A stretch of 64,000 bases of DNA from Apostichopus japonicus (taxonomy: Eukaryota; Echinodermata; Holothuroidea; Aspidochirotida; Stichopodidae). Shown piece by piece: positions 1 through 12,400 of this stretch. The stretch spans positions 15,262,178 through 15,326,177 of the forward strand of contig NC_092579.1 of assembly GCF_037975245.1 (NCBI RefSeq), in the 5' to 3' direction. Each line of letters starts with the position of its first letter. The first letter of the stretch is position 1. Under the pieces are notes generated by a model. That model saw only the letters and a program-made list of their open reading frames with translations, did not search any database and was not told where the DNA came from. Made by a program: the position numbers and the translations under genes.

Positions 1-1319
1 GATGTGGTCTTTAAGTTTCTCTTCATGGTGTTTTGGTATGATTGATTTTATTCCCTTGGGACAATCAATTTTGTATATTCCTCTCCTGACAAATCTTTTC
101 AAAGAAGGCTCTGGAACCCCACATATCTTGTTATCGTACAAATTATGATAGCATTTCTCTTACATAAAAAATATGATACAATTGAGGGAATGGGCATGTC
201 TTTGTTACCAATTTGGGAATTTTCCTCCTCTAATGACTAAGCATTAAATCTGTGTATCGCAATATCGCAATATCATCATAATTTCTCTGTTGTCCCTAAT
301 GCTTTAAGGGGTTACCCCCACAGAAAAACTGAAAAAAACCACAATAAGAAATTTTCAAAAAATATTATTCATTAACTAATGCGGTGCATTAATTTGCATA
401 TATAATGAGAAAGTAATTAAAATGATGTTTTATTCTAAGTTTGTCTTCATCTACTGTAAGCTCCAAGCTGTGGTGTGATGACCCCAACACCCAACAATCT
501 CAATATTTTGCACAACGAATTCACTCTATCATTGAAACAGCCTACAGCTACAGTAAAGCAACATCAGTAGCCACCACAATTCTTTTGGGGCTCTCTTCCA
601 AAGAAGAGAGTTAAGAGTCCCGGATCAACACCCAACAATCTCAATATTTTGCACAACAAATTCACTCTATCATTGAAACAGCCTACAGCTACAGTAAAGC
701 AACACCAGTAGCCACCACAATTCTTTTGGGGCTCTCTTCCAAAGAAGAGAGTTAAAGCTCTTACAAGCGTTTTGGGTATTAAAGCCATCGAGGCACTTTG
801 ACAACAGTGAATCTTTCGAGAGGTTGTTAAAAATTGGTTTTATTGCGTCTATAATCGCTGTTGGTAAACTGTGCTTATGATTATACTGCTCCCCTTTTGC
901 TTTGGCTTTCTGAAATCCACACCAACTGGCTTTTCATTCTGGACAGTGTGTGTGATCATGGCTATCATTAGTACTTTGCCTTGTGCTTGAGAATTGCACA
1001 AATGTTCTTTTTCATGGCCTCTAAATTACCAGTATTTCTCCGTATGGCAAGTCCATAATACAATTGAAGGTTCATGATCAGAAAAAAAAATTTTCCCTGG
1101 AACATAAATCCGACAAAGTCATATTTCCCGCCGCGGAACGCAGTGTAGGGGGTGTCTGGGATGTGCCCTCCTCATAAGCTGAAGCTTTTTGAAATTGAAG
1201 ACCCAATTTTTACAGTGATTGCCAGTGTACTGTACAGTACTTCACATGTGTTTAACCATGTTACGGTAGCACATGAGTTGTTTTTATCTTGTGAAAATAT
1301 TGTTCCAGACTCCAGTTGA
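1..1319. other. Gene-free AT-rich stretch
   Basis: No conserved protein or RNA was recognised on either strand. The only clear structure is the tandem duplication at 485-755, listed separately. The remainder is AT-rich with no exon-like open frames supported by splice sites. Confidence 0.5.
485..755. repeat. Two-copy tandem duplication, 141-bp period
   Basis: Positions 485-614 and 626-755 are near-identical (both contain CTCAATATTTTGCACAAC and TTCTTTTGGGGCTCTC) and lie 141 bp apart. The few substitutions suggest a recent local duplication. A minus-strand open frame across it repeats its own residues and is not a gene. Confidence 0.9.
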
Positions 1320-2473
1320 TTATAGGTTCGTTGGTTGGTTGACCATAACTGTCAATGTTGTTTTGTGTCCTTCAATCTGTCGATTACTTTTGACGTTTTG
1401 GACCTCACATCCTGTTTTATGAAATGCCATGCTGCCCCTTTGAAATGCAAATTTAAAGCTTGTTTGACCGTGACTGATGTGTGGCCCATTCCAATGTACT
1501 TTGAGTTCATCGCTGATATCTTTGACATCTGCCTTGTTGGTAGATGTTTTGCTTCCTCCTCGAATGCGGCGAATCTGCTCAATCACGCTCCCCATACTTT
1601 CCACTATTGACTCAGGTGGATTACTGGAAAATAATTTGGCGATCTTTCCTTGGGATCAGTAAAAATGCTACGGTACATGTCAATGTCACTGGCGCAATCA
1701 CCTAACATAGTGGCGTTTCTGTAAATATTTAAGCACAGGTTCCTGATTTGTTCGCGGTCATCATCGTGCTTTGATATCAGCAACTTTACTTCCTCGGAAG
1801 CCATGAAGTCTTCTTCATTTTCTGCAACTTTTGCGGATGTCAGAATGGGGTATAGCTTGGCGGCATGAGATTTCTCTTCCATTTCGTCAAGATACTCTTC
1901 TGTCAATCTTGCCAAATCACATACCCTATCAATGGATTTTGCATTTTGTATTAAAATTTTAGGGCTTCTAATTCCATGATTTCGCTATCACCTTTTGGTT
2001 GTTCTTTTGGTTGTTCTTTCGGTTTATTTTCCGACGCAGAGAGTTTCAAATCCTCAAGCGACTTTAATATACTGTCCAGCTTGTCACTCACGTTTTCACA
2101 CGATTTAACTCTTTTGGATCGAGTGTTTTCTTCTTGTGAGTCATTGGAGTCAATTTCCATTTCAATTGCTTTCCGTTTTCTGGTATTCTCGGGACCTTTG
2201 TCACCAGCGACGACATTAGGCCTACTTGGGCTGTGACTACTGCTTGCAATGGCTTCAAGCTCAACATGGTTTGTGGCGGTGGATAACGTGGATTGCTTCG
2301 TGGGAGGCTTCTTGGTTTTGTTTCCGAACGTCAACATTTCAAGCAAATTGTCCTTGTTCAAAGTTTTCGCAATTAGGATGTAGAGACTTGGTGTACTCTT
2401 TCAAACGATCCCTCCTCATTCCCGAACCGCAGTGATCACACTTAACTTGTTGTCTAGATCTACAAGCTGACAT
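1320..2473 (-). pseudogene. Decayed ORF cluster with Cys/His N-terminus, family unknown
   Basis: Four minus-strand frames follow one another and join only if frameshifts are allowed. An ATG at 2473 opens a 44-residue piece with a zinc-knuckle-like pattern (CDHCGSGMRRDRLKEY...HPNC) ending at 2339. A shifted frame (2361-1951) is Lys/Ser rich and low complexity. Another (to 1604) is acidic and helical (SIDRVCDLARLTEEYLDEM). The last (1604-1320) begins ESMGSVIEQIRRIRGG. The shifts fall inside continuous-looking protein, so this reads as one broken coding unit, probably from a mobile element. It lies on the same strand as the Mutator-like remnant just upstream. No splice sites explaining the shifts were found. 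I do not recognise the family. Confidence 0.45.
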
Positions 2474-2629
2474 TTTGTAGCTTATTTTGCAACCTTGTGT
2501 TTTCCAACCTAGTTTCGGTTAACATCTACTACTCGTATTAATTTGTGTAATGCCTCAACACTGTCACTATTGGGAGAACATGAAATAGGACACCGCGAGT
2601 GACTAAAATTTCCCGGGAACGAGGTTCCC

Positions 2630-3130
2630 GTGTTACCTCCTTTTTCCCGGCCTGTGAAGGTTGTTGATTTCTTTCGCAATCAAGCTTACCCGCCCACCCA
2701 TCTTTTTTCCATCAGAAAGTTTCCGCTTTCTTTTTCTTTTGCTTAAGCTTTCGAAGTTGTGTGCCCATGCGCTTTTGTACATGACCGACACATTCTTTCT
2801 TTGTTATAGTATGTCCAGGGTAGGGATCCGAATCTACGACATTGTCAAACGATTTTGTGTCACCGTCTCCAACGTAACCAAGGTACCGGAGGTTGTGTAA
2901 TTTCTCGCACCTTGCAAAGATTTTTTTAGCACCATCTGGTTCCATATTGTTAGCTGAACCCTCGTAACTTTTCTTACAAACTGGACCATGTGATAGTTGC
3001 CACTCTATATATTCAGGTGATTCTCTCTCCTTATGTTTCTTCATGTCACACCTCTTACAAACCTTGCTCAATACTTCCCAATCCAAACTTTACCACTGTC
3101 CATTGAAATACAAGTAACGACGCCATTTCA
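2630..3130 (-). pseudogene. Mutator-like transposase domain remnant
   Basis: The minus-strand frame 3086-2712 encodes DWEVLSKVCKRCDMKK, then a HGPVCKKSYEGSANNMEP segment, GDGDTKSF, and ECVGHVQKRMGTQLRKLK. These are hallmark blocks of the Mutator-like transposase domain proteins abundant in marine invertebrates. Two single-base shifts break it. Upstream, the frame carrying CISMDSGKV joins DWEVLSK only after a one-base shift near 3090. Downstream, LSDGKKMGGR continues in another frame from about 2720. Only the central part of the domain survives and no terminal inverted repeats were found. It is a dead fragment. Confidence 0.75.
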
Positions 3131-3179
3131 ATGAACTACGAAATATGTAAATTTGGTCGAGGGGTAAACAGCTGACTGA

Positions 3180-6100
3180 TGCTAAAATAGCATGTAACTC
3201 CCCTGTTCCCCGGCCGTGCCGGAGTGTAGGTTATCAGGCAGCTGGAGGCCACCTGATGTCAGGGCAGGGGAAAGGGGGAGGCGAAGACTTATGCTAGCAG
3301 GGCCTGAACCAATACACAAAAAAAGAGAGAAGAATATAGTTTAAGAGAACTGGGTCTCAAATCAACAATTTAATTACTTAATTAACCTTAAACATACAAA
3401 AATTAGGCAGTGTCTTTCTGCCGTATAAAAAAATATAAGCAAACAACGGGCAGAGATTCAATTCAACTAAATACCAAATAAACTATGTACTAGGGCATGG
3501 GCAGCACGGCTCTTAACTGAATCACGAGAGTGTATACCCGACACGGGGTGCCAACGGCAGACTGAACAAATACTGCCTAATGTGGTCCCGCCCCGATTAA
3601 CTTCTGCAATACCTCCAGGGAGAGCCCTAATTTGACCCTACCTCCGGGGTCTATAACATGCAAAGAAGCCAAGCAGGACGGGAAGTTATTACTTTGCAAT
3701 ACAATACAATACAATATGGCGCCGCATAGTCAGCCCTCACTCCCGGACCCGCTCTCTAAAATAAATCAGCCTTGCCTTTAAAATAATACTTTACTGATAT
3801 AGCGGTGCTGCTCACCGCTGGTTTCCAGTTCTCTGCCCGAACCTCAACGAAATAAATTAAGTTTCCGCAACACAAAATACATAAGAAAATTTACTTCGTT
3901 CCCCACTTACCTGTCTCCCCAACACTACAAATTACGCTACAAAGGTGAAAACCCACACAAATGCGTAAGAAGTAACGAAGGTACATGAAACAAGCAAAAC
4001 ATCTTATGAAAGTAAGAAAAGCTGAAACACATGTACATACGAAAATACATGCCTATCCGCGTAAACAAGGCAGTATAGGCAACGAATGAAGTAGTCTTGC
4101 AGAACTACTACCTGTTACGCTAAAAACGTTACGTAAGAAAAAAACGAACGCATGGGCGAGAGTGTACCATAAAAACAGCCCCCAAAAACACCCTTCCCTA
4201 CAAGAAAAGGATACTTATCAGGCTGGAAAAGATCCTTGGAAGTGAAGTCCTGATAGGAAACTTCTAGAGTATAAATCCAAGGTATTCCGGGCGAATTTCG
4301 CGAAAATTTTTCCAACTCCGAAAAACACAGTGAAACACTTTGTGGGTAGAAAAATGAAGGAGGTCACTAGGGTCAGTGAGGGTGTACAGTGTTAAAAGAT
4401 TACCAGGGCATTCTAGACACGGTAGAGTGTGGTGCATAGGTTGTGGGGAGACAGGTAAGTGGGTCGTAAATATATAAACCAGTAAGTTTTATAATAACAA
4501 CACCGTCTTAATGAAACAAGGTATAGAGAGCAAGTGATAGTAAAATAGATAAACGCTAAACAGAACAACTCGTGTAATAAAAGAGCGAATGCCTGGAATG
4601 CTGCATGGTGATAGCAGACGACAGAGTGAGCGAGAGAGACCTGCATAATAAAACAAAAGTAAATGGAATGGTGAGTGAATGGGCAACATAACGCGGGGTA
4701 AATTATTAAAAAAACCGGGGAAACATATTCTTAGTAGCCCTGGGCGTGTTCGAAATACGGGGTACACGCATCCCGAACAACCCAGGGCGTAACAATATGC
4801 CATAAAGTACACACACTGTGGGTGCATAGATGTAGCAGACAGATCGTTCTTACTGAGTAGTGTCATCATCTCCAAGTATGTACAAGGGAACATGTGGCAT
4901 TAGTAATAGGGCAGTGTAATGGGAGTGGTAAACTAGTAGCCTGCTACAGGATGATTTCTTAGTCCAAGAAAAAAAAAAAGTAAAGTTTCTATACATGTTC
5001 TGGATTTCAAAATATTCAACTTTCAAATATGCAATATCACTGAATTTTCTTTAAGTGTACTTGTAAATCCTGCAGTGGTTCCTCTGCACTTCTGCCACCA
5101 GGGCAAAAGCTCTACAAGACTACAATAAGCACATTCATGAGGGAAATCTGACATTAGTACACATGAATGCCACTCTGAGGGAAATCTGACATTAATACAC
5201 ATGAATGTCACTTGCTTTGACCAAAATGCAAAGGCAGTATTCTTGGAATGTGCAGTATAGAATGTGGATTGCAAATTGTGATGTTACATATTAAAATGTG
5301 CATTGCTAAAATCTGGATCTGACAGAAGGAATAGCTTACGGCTAGTCCAACGGGGCAGTAAGTTGAGGACGTCAGCTAGCTCTACCAGGCAAACTTTTGC
5401 CTTACTGTATGTCTGGTTTCCATTGATTTCATTATTAACTTGCTTGCATTAACCAGAAAGTTAGGTGTGAGGATGGAACTGCTGACATTTGAGGAAATGA
5501 CATAATATAGTAATAATTAATATGCACCTTGTGTAATATCAACTGCAGACATGGCAGGTATTGAGGCATCTGTTAATTGTAGTTTATAGAGAGGTTCATC
5601 AGTGTCGCCCCAATATTAGGCGCATTATGAGAGGATCATCCAAGTAATGCACAGACATTGAGGAATTTCAATTTATACAGGAAACATAAGTATAGTGGTA
5701 CTCAACTAACTTTCATTAAATGCATTCCAATTTATACAGTATAAGATACTGTGTATACAGTATATATATACTTTACAGTACTTTCATGTCGTGCCTTTGA
5801 ATCAATTGTACTAGCAGTATGAATATCCTGTGTTAACTATGAAATAACAGTTGGAACTGTATGTACTATATACACTCTCGGTGAGAGTGCTTTTAATCTT
5901 GATATGAGATTTTCCACTAAATAAAGTTTATTAAGATTAGAAAAATGTCTCCACTGGCAAAGCATTCACATGGCAGTAGAGAGTACATGTATTTTTTTTA
6001 TCAATTTTGGTGACAGTGTGGGAAAGATTTCAGGAAATACAGTACAGATCATAAATTTTTATGTAGAGCATACACAGTTTAATGATGTTACAGTGTTCAT
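3180..6100. other. Gene-free region with small local repeats
   Basis: No protein was recognised. 3190-3320 and 3580-3730 are GC-richer than their surroundings and may be part of an unidentified mobile element. An imperfect hairpin spans 4736-4788, with arms GCCCTGGGCGTGTTCG and CGAACAACCCAGGGC. A roughly 45-bp duplication with GAGGGAAATCTGACATTA lies at 5129-5215. Minus-strand open frames at 4413-4893 have no protein-like character. Confidence 0.4.
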
Positions 6101-6118
6101 TTGCATTTGTCATTTCAG

Positions 6119-6216
6119 TGGATAACAATGAAAATGTTAGTCTGAAATCTGAATGGCAACACAGCATGCTAGCCAAATTGTCTTATAAATTGCAACACAA
6201 AAGTGAAAGATGTTAT
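6119..6216 (+). other. Orphan exon-like segment
   Basis: A 98-nt open segment is bounded by a good 3' splice site (CATTTGTCATTTCAG) and a good 5' splice site (GTGAGTG). In the open frame it reads DNNENVSLKSEWQHSMLAKL and continues to SERCY. Codon content is more protein-like than its surroundings. No flanking coding exons were recognised, so it could be an internal exon of an unidentified plus-strand gene, an alternative exon, or chance. Confidence 0.3.
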
Positions 6217-6699
6217 GTGAGTGATTAATTATATTTAAAGAGGTTACACATGAAGTTAAAGAAAAATTTGGTTATGTAAAATTTGCAAATTTCAAGCTAT
6301 AGATCATTCCCTGGCTAAGTTCTTTTTGTAGGACAAGGTTTTGTACAGTAGGCCTGTAGGACGAACCAATGCTGCTCATATGCACATCTGTGATTATCAT
6401 TGATTATTATTTAAATTTAATTATGTGAGTAATAAAAAATTTGTGATAAAGAGAACATCCAATTTTGCATGTTTTTCATACAACCCATAAAATAACATAA
6501 TTTTCAACTTTCTGCCAGATGGTAGTGATGGAAGTATAATGAAACTTTCTTGAAAACTCTTTAAAAAAACCTTTAATTGTGATCAAGTTTTTACAGTAGT
6601 TATTAGTATAAGGTGAGGTACAGTATTAGATACCACCAGATAATACAGGTATCACTGTCAGATAATATGGCTAAGATCATGTGTGGTATCGGTTCCCTT

Positions 6700-6880
6700 A
6701 CCAAGGGACTTGTGATACACATTGATGTAACATGGTCATTATCACACAGTCTCTCTGCATGGGGACTGGGATTGAGGGTGGATCAGTCTCGTGATACTAA
6801 TGTAACATGGTCATGATCACACAGTCTCTATGCATGGGGAGTGGGGTTGGGAATGGACCACCAGTCTTTTGATACTCAGG
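6700..6880. repeat. 75-bp tandem repeat, about 2.3 copies
   Basis: The segment with TGTAACATGGTCA...CACAGTCTCT...GCATGGGGA recurs 75 bp apart (6726 and 6801). A partial third copy starts near 6863 (CAGTCTTTTGATACT). Confidence 0.8.
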
Positions 6881-9401
6881 CCTGAAGATGGGTGATTTTT
6901 TTCAGGTTGGTTAACTACCTACATTTGCAATGTAAGGTGGTTTATAAGAGTAATGGTAAAAAAAACTTTAACTCTTGATAGTTTGAGATTTAGAACCAAC
7001 TTGAGAAGATTGTACCCTTTCAGGGTCAAGCTCAAAGTGGCAAAGTTATATGTGCAGTTGAAGGTATTATACTTGTAATTTAGTGTACATATGTCACAGA
7101 ATATTGTTAATAAATATTTTCATATAACAGACTTTCAAAATTTTGTCGTTTGTACTTTCTATTTCAGTAGTTTTTGCCTCTTCAAAGTGAATGTATAGAG
7201 ATATACTATTTCCTCTAAGTCACAAGAGAACACGCCCATCTCCCCAACGATTTAATAGCAAAATATGTGAAACAGAAACTACCAGCCTGAATTGAAAACT
7301 AAAGATTATATTGGCGTAGAGTTGTGTCGTAACATGAACGGGATGTTACAGTACTCACAGCCCTCCAAACCCAGAAAAGAAGCTTAATGCAAGATATAGT
7401 ATGACATAATGAAAATTTATTACAATATCATATTCCAGAAGCAATTGATGAATGAATATAACATTTGAGACTATAAATACCATTTTTTGAAAGGACGGAA
7501 TTCAATAGCAAAGAACATGTAGAAAATTTTGTAAGTGATACTTCAATGTCTTTAGCCGGATCAGATATTAGTAACCATTTTGTTTTTGCACCAGAGAATG
7601 AAACACATCTCATGATAATACACTCTTCAAGCAGGGTCAGCACAAAACTGTTCGCAGATCTGTATTATCATACACATATATTGTGTTTGGGATGGAGATA
7701 AGGTTGGGCAAATTGAAACCAAAAAATGCACAATTTTGACTAACTTTCAATGGACGGAAAACAATCAATGGTACCTACATGTTTCTGAATATTTCATTGG
7801 TAAACCTGTTTAATAGCACAACATGAAACAATAAACCACATTATTGCCCCAAAAATGCAAAAAAAGACCAATCAAATTTGGACGGAAATGTTGAAATGGC
7901 GACTATTCATTTGCCATTCAACGCTGGATGAAATTTTATTTTGTACAAAATGTGAGAATTTTTACAAGAACACTATGAGCTGAAAGAAATTAAAAATTAT
8001 CCCAATGTTTGAACTTCAGATGAATTTGTCCATGGCAACAACAGAACTATCAAATCATAATTTGTTTAAATCTTGTTGATTGTCCCACACAGCAGATTAA
8101 CATGAGAAAACTACACACTGACGACAAAATACATGGCAGGAATTACTTTCCTGCTACTTCGTAAACCTGATTCTTGGTATTAGTAATAGCGTGCAAGTGT
8201 TCTAATGGAACAGCTCTGAGAGGAGAAATAGTTCTACACCCAGTGACCCTCCCCAATCCAAGAAATATGAACGGCTTTAATACCAAGATAAAAGTCAAAG
8301 CACATTAAGAAAAATACTTGGCATCTTTTCTTCCAATTCTTTAACTGAAAGGTTTTAACCAAGAAGATTTATAATAAAATGTTATTTTGATGATTGTGAG
8401 ACCAATCTATATTATTGACAAATTGGTGGAAAGAATTTAAAATTGTCAAAGATTCAAAAGCAATTTTAGCAGTTTTGAAAAGAAAATATAGAAAGATATG
8501 GCAACAAAGTTATAATAGTTGAATATTAATTCCTTAAATGTGAACAACCGGGAGTATCCAAATGGTTTCACACCACTGGCCAGACATGTTAAGAGATATT
8601 TAGTCGAATTTCTTCATGTTAAGTTAACATCCTTTTCACGACCACGTTAACTGAATAAGAGATCAAATTTTCAATGCATGTTCAAAATGTAAATCCAAAC
8701 CTGTAGTGTAAATTACCAAATAAGTTGTTTTGTTTCCAAAATGTGAAATTTCCAAGAGTAGATGATATCATCAGAACAGATGAACTGATAAAGGAACTCT
8801 GTTTACTTTAAATAGTTAGGTTATAAAACATCCTTGACTAGTTTAGACTATAATCTCTAAATACTTCAACTAAAAGTGACTTCAAGGTGATACTGTATAG
8901 AGTTCCTCTGATACTAGCATTTTTATACTCCAAAAATGCTTTTTTTTTTCTAGTCCATTCCCTCCCATTGAGATGCATAGGGTCTAATTGTAGACAAAGT
9001 GAGATCAGCGGATATTAGTAAAATAGGTTGTTAAGTCCAAAGACACGAAAAGATGTTAACCAGTTTTTCAACTCAAGTCAGTGTCTGGCTGTATTAACAA
9101 GCTCATTAGAATTGTCTGGACTATTATGCAGTTCTGACAAAGTTGTTAGCAATACATTGGAAAAAACCTTCTGGTCTGATCTTATAGAGAATTTTACAAA
9201 TTAAGCTACCATTTTCACGTACGTACCCTTCAAAACTATTTTATCCCCCTCAACTTAGAACCCTCCCGAGGCTGTGATAAACTTGTCCCCAACTCTTCAG
9301 ATAAAATATATTAACTGTACCTCAACAGTGATCTGGATTTCCCATCATATTTGTAGGGTCAGTATTTGATTACACTATGATCTGAAGCTTTAATATTGTT
9401 T
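6881..9401. other. Gene-free region downstream of the CCDC166-like gene
   Basis: No coding or RNA gene was recognised. The part adjoining 9401 is expected to hold the 3' UTR of the minus-strand CCDC166-like gene, but no poly(A) signal could be assigned with confidence. Confidence 0.4.
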
Positions 9402-12400
9402 CTAGTTTGCTGCACCCTCAGCTTGTTGTTCCTCCAAGAGACCGAGTGATTTGAGGACCTTATGTTGTCTGGTGGACTGAATCTTCTTGAGGTCGCTGGC
9501 GTACTCCTGTTCTCGGAGAAGTTCCTTCTTTTGCTTCTCTAACTCTGCTCTGTGTTCCTGAAGATGGCGAGAGCTGTGGATCAACTGAAGCAATTCTTTG
9601 CGCAGTCTTCTGTTTTCAAGTTTAATCTTCGTTGTGTGTTCCTGTAGACATTTCATTGCCTCCTGTGTGTGAAAATGGAAATGAAGGAATACTGGCATTT
9701 TGTGAATAAACACAACTCTAAACCACTCTACAGTCATCGACAACAACTCTGAACCACTCTACAGACACTGAAAACCACTCTAAAGAGTTACCAGTTTTAA
9801 GTATTAGGGAAAACGGGGGTAGCTATGGGAAGAGTTTGAAAGGGGAGGGAGGTGTTCTGAACTCACAGATGACTGTACATTATAAAATGCATATGGTATC
9901 TCAAATTTGCATACTTATAGAGGGTGCAGGAAAATTGAAAAATCTTTCTACTTACATCATAAAGTTGTTTTTAGAAAGATGTATATTTCACTGTATTAAG
10001 AACAAAGGGAATTTAGAAGAACCCTTTATAGGTTTGGATTCCTCCAAATTAATCACAGATATAATTGACTCGAGATGGGTTAAATTAGACAAACAGGGAA
10101 AAGGTAGTTAAAAGTATCAGTGACAGAGTAAATGCTCTTGAGGGCAGCAAAAAAATACATCTTCAAGTTTCGTTATCAGGATTATTGATTCTATTTGGGA
10201 CTAACAATATAATAACAACACTTTTAAGGATGTTTTGATTTGTCAATATTTACAACAAACGTGAACTATTCCTACCTTATTGGCTTCCTTGGCCACCTCC
10301 TGGATCCTGGCCTGTGAGTCTCTTTGAAATTCTCTCTTTTCTGTTAGAAATTGACTCTTTAATTTCTGGATAGTTTCTGTGTGCTGTGCTCTTAGTTCAA
10401 GCTCTTCACCTTCCAGCTGTTCAATGGTAGCTATTTGTTGTTCTCTTAGCACCTGAAAGAAACAGATTCAACAAAGTAATGAAAGTAGCTGATTGTTACT
10501 GCGGTTACTCAATTCTAGTCCATTTTCAGCAAGTGAAGTCATGTAGTTAGTGTATTTAGTGGTATACAATCCACAATGCATTTCTCTGGCTCAAAGTGTG
10601 CTGATAACTGGCTTTATCCCTCGATGAAAATAAATATTACCACCCTGACGTCAACATGTAAATAAGGCTTGAAGCTTATGCACAGTGGGGTGACAAACTA
10701 GTGGAGGGGGGGGAGGGCAGTATCAGTGTTAAAATGGTACTGCCCAATAGAGAATCTTAGTTATCTTTCCATTTTGGACTATGCAGAAATGTCCATTACT
10801 ATTCTCACCTTGAACTCTTGAAGCTCATCTAGCTCCTTCTTAACTTTGGCCAATTCTGTTTCTCGGCTCATCAACGTATCTCGTAGACCTGGATAAGGAA
10901 CAATAAAAATTACACAAGTAAGGAACTCACTTGGTAACATCTTGAAATAACATATATACAGAAAGTTACATATCTTCTTACACCAAACGATACTCTGTAT
11001 TCTTACTTTGTCATCTTCACATTTGTATGAAATCTTGAGAGAGCATGTCACCCTTCAATTTCAGCCACCAAAGCTCACAGGTCTCCTGCCAAACTTACAC
11101 AGCAGATGTGCCCAGCCTAGCTTACTTTGCATACATCTGAATTACGGCTGAAGCTGTTATTGTCATTATTGCTGAGGCTAACAAGAAGCCAATCCACAAA
11201 GCTGCTGATTTCGTCCATTGCAACGATTAATCAACACCTTTCAGTTTTGCAATTTGGAGAGTAAATGGCGAAATGACAAGAATGGCCTTCAACTTTTTGA
11301 CATGGTATTATCCAGAAGACACAATGTGCTAGTATTCCTACAACATTAAACGATCCAATAAATGCAATAAAGCTGGATGAAAACAAAAATTTCAAAGTGC
11401 TCATGTGTAGAACATTTTCATGAACTTGTTTCAATGTGTGAGGCAAGCATGGGTGACACAGGTATTGCTATAACTACTGTAGATCAGGTTGAACTTATCA
11501 TGATCATCACTCCTAGCAACTATCAAGGTCACAAATTCTAAAATTTCCAATAATATAACTATAGCTATATGAAAGTCATCCTTACCCTGTTTCTTCTTCT
11601 CAAAGTCTTCTAGCATTTCCTCTTTTTGTTTTTGGATATTCCTGATTTCTTGCTGGTTCTGGTCACTGAGAGTGATTATGGTGGACTGCCTCTTGTGAGC
11701 CTTCTTGGACATATAGGACATGTACTCATGCTGATGAAACGAGACGAGATACACGAAACATCAATCAAAAGAGACGAGACACACCAAACATCAATCAAAA
11801 TGAGAAGCTCCATCGGTTAGGTTTTACATCTTAAATTACACATTCCTACATAGTACTTAAGATTGATTTAAATAAGATTGATTTAAATATATACCTGAAT
11901 TAACTACAAAGTTTGAATACTTTTAGTGAATGCATGTTGGAAAATAGTCAAGAAAGAAAGCATCTTCAGACAAGGAGAATGGGATAAATAAACTGCTATA
12001 ACATTCAAAGGTTTGCAATATCAAATAGCTGTCACACATCCTCAATTACCTCCCCACCCCCCCATACCCCCACTCTCCCTCAACCAGGTAGTGCTTTGCA
12101 AAGTAGATAGCCAGTTTTCAATCTCTTTCTCATATTATCATTACCTTGTTGGTTGTCAACAGACATGTCAAAGGGACTATAAAGTGAGTCAATAATAACT
12201 AGATATGCTAAGTGAGTCAATAATTAGATATGCTAAAATAGCAACAAAGTTTCTGAACCTTGTAACACAAGTTTGGGAGATGTATTTGCATGGTATTCAA
12301 AAGTCAAGCCTGCATTCACAAGAGTCACAAGATTTCAGTGAAGTTTGGCATCATAAAGTGATCTTTCCTTTCACTTCAATTTGAGGTGATTGAGGTGATT

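Noticed and set aside
4413-4893. 134-residue and 77-residue minus-strand ORFs
   Set aside because: Composition is that of translated AT-rich non-coding DNA, with no domain blocks or splice support.
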